From NCBI RefSeq assembly GCF_004342905.1, contig NZ_SMAN01000009.1:1-64000 (forward strand): a stretch of DNA of 64,000 nt, in the 5' to 3' direction. Source of the DNA: Melghiribacillus thermohalophilus. Lineage in GTDB: Bacteria > Bacillota > Bacilli > Bacillales > Alkalibacillaceae. Position numbers and translations under genes: made by a program. Positions 63,276 to 64,000 of the stretch are shown piece by piece (the stretch's first letter is position 1; each line of letters opens with the position of its first letter). The notes beneath the pieces are model-generated. The model searched no databases and had not been told where the DNA came from. It saw only the letters and a program-made list of their open reading frames with translations.

Positions 63276-64000
<725 letters not shown>

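Overview
The window looks like a chromosomal segment of a spore-forming, low-to-moderate GC member of the Bacillaceae, possibly a salt-tolerant Virgibacillus/Halobacillus-like genus; the genus is inference only. Evidence: spore coat genes (CotZ and CotO types), a competence gene (coiA), the Spx/SpxH/MecA proteolysis set, Fur, Zur and FapR sites of Bacillus type, a T-box before trpS, AGGAGG-type ribosome binding sites with frequent GTG/TTG starts, and gene neighbourhoods matching the B. subtilis yjb/yjc region. No tRNA, rRNA, CRISPR array, prophage or intact insertion sequence was seen.

Layout. 1-2.8 kb: a decayed stretch with gene remnants, then ogt, a methyltransferase and a small unknown gene. 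2.9-7.5 kb: an MMPL-type exporter with a secreted YhgE-like partner, divergent from a TetR regulator, with a clear palindrome between them. 7.6-11.2 kb: ydbS/ydbT, a DUF3784 protein and a site-2-protease-like membrane protein. 11.4-16 kb: acyl-CoA genes (thiolase, short-chain dehydrogenase, CoA-transferase and an acyl-CoA dehydrogenase reduced to its two ends), interrupted by an ECF sigma factor with an unexplained C-terminal domain. 16.8-21 kb: a complete Fur-controlled hydroxamate-siderophore uptake operon (yfiY, yfiZ, yfhA, yusV-like). 21-24.4 kb: Nudix, phosphoglycerate-mutase-like and PLP decarboxylase genes. 24.5-28.7 kb: Zur-controlled zinc-free S14, a HEPN-like/CBS protein, a chemoreceptor without a sensor domain, and a LytTR regulator whose phosphoacceptor Asp is Asn, with 11-bp tandem repeats between the last two.

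29-33.6 kb: the yjcH-yjcG-yjcF cluster, a DUF421 protein, an MBL-fold hydrolase and three small conserved-looking proteins. 33.7-43.4 kb: spore coat genes, FapR-controlled fabI, a yjbQ-type antiporter, mgtE, a RodA/FtsW protein and the yjbM-nadF-yjbO operon. 43.5-54.2 kb: yjbK, yjbI, spxH, pepF, coiA, cls, mecA, yjbE, spx and yjbC. SpxH (adaptor that delivers Spx to ClpXP), Spx itself and MecA (ClpC adaptor) lie within 10 kb and form a stress and competence proteolysis module. 54.4-62.2 kb: a secreted glycoside-hydrolase-like protein and oppABCDF. 62.5-64 kb: a DUF3899 protein and T-box-controlled trpS, cut by the window edge.

Most of the window is ordinary Bacillaceae core. The most unusual items are the 27.4-28.7 kb LytTR/chemoreceptor region with its repeats, palindromes and RNA hairpins; the ECF sigma fusion; the HEPN-like/CBS protein; the internally deleted acyl-CoA dehydrogenase; and two genes whose best-supported start codons are CTG and ATT. 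All family assignments are from memory of the families; no database search was run.
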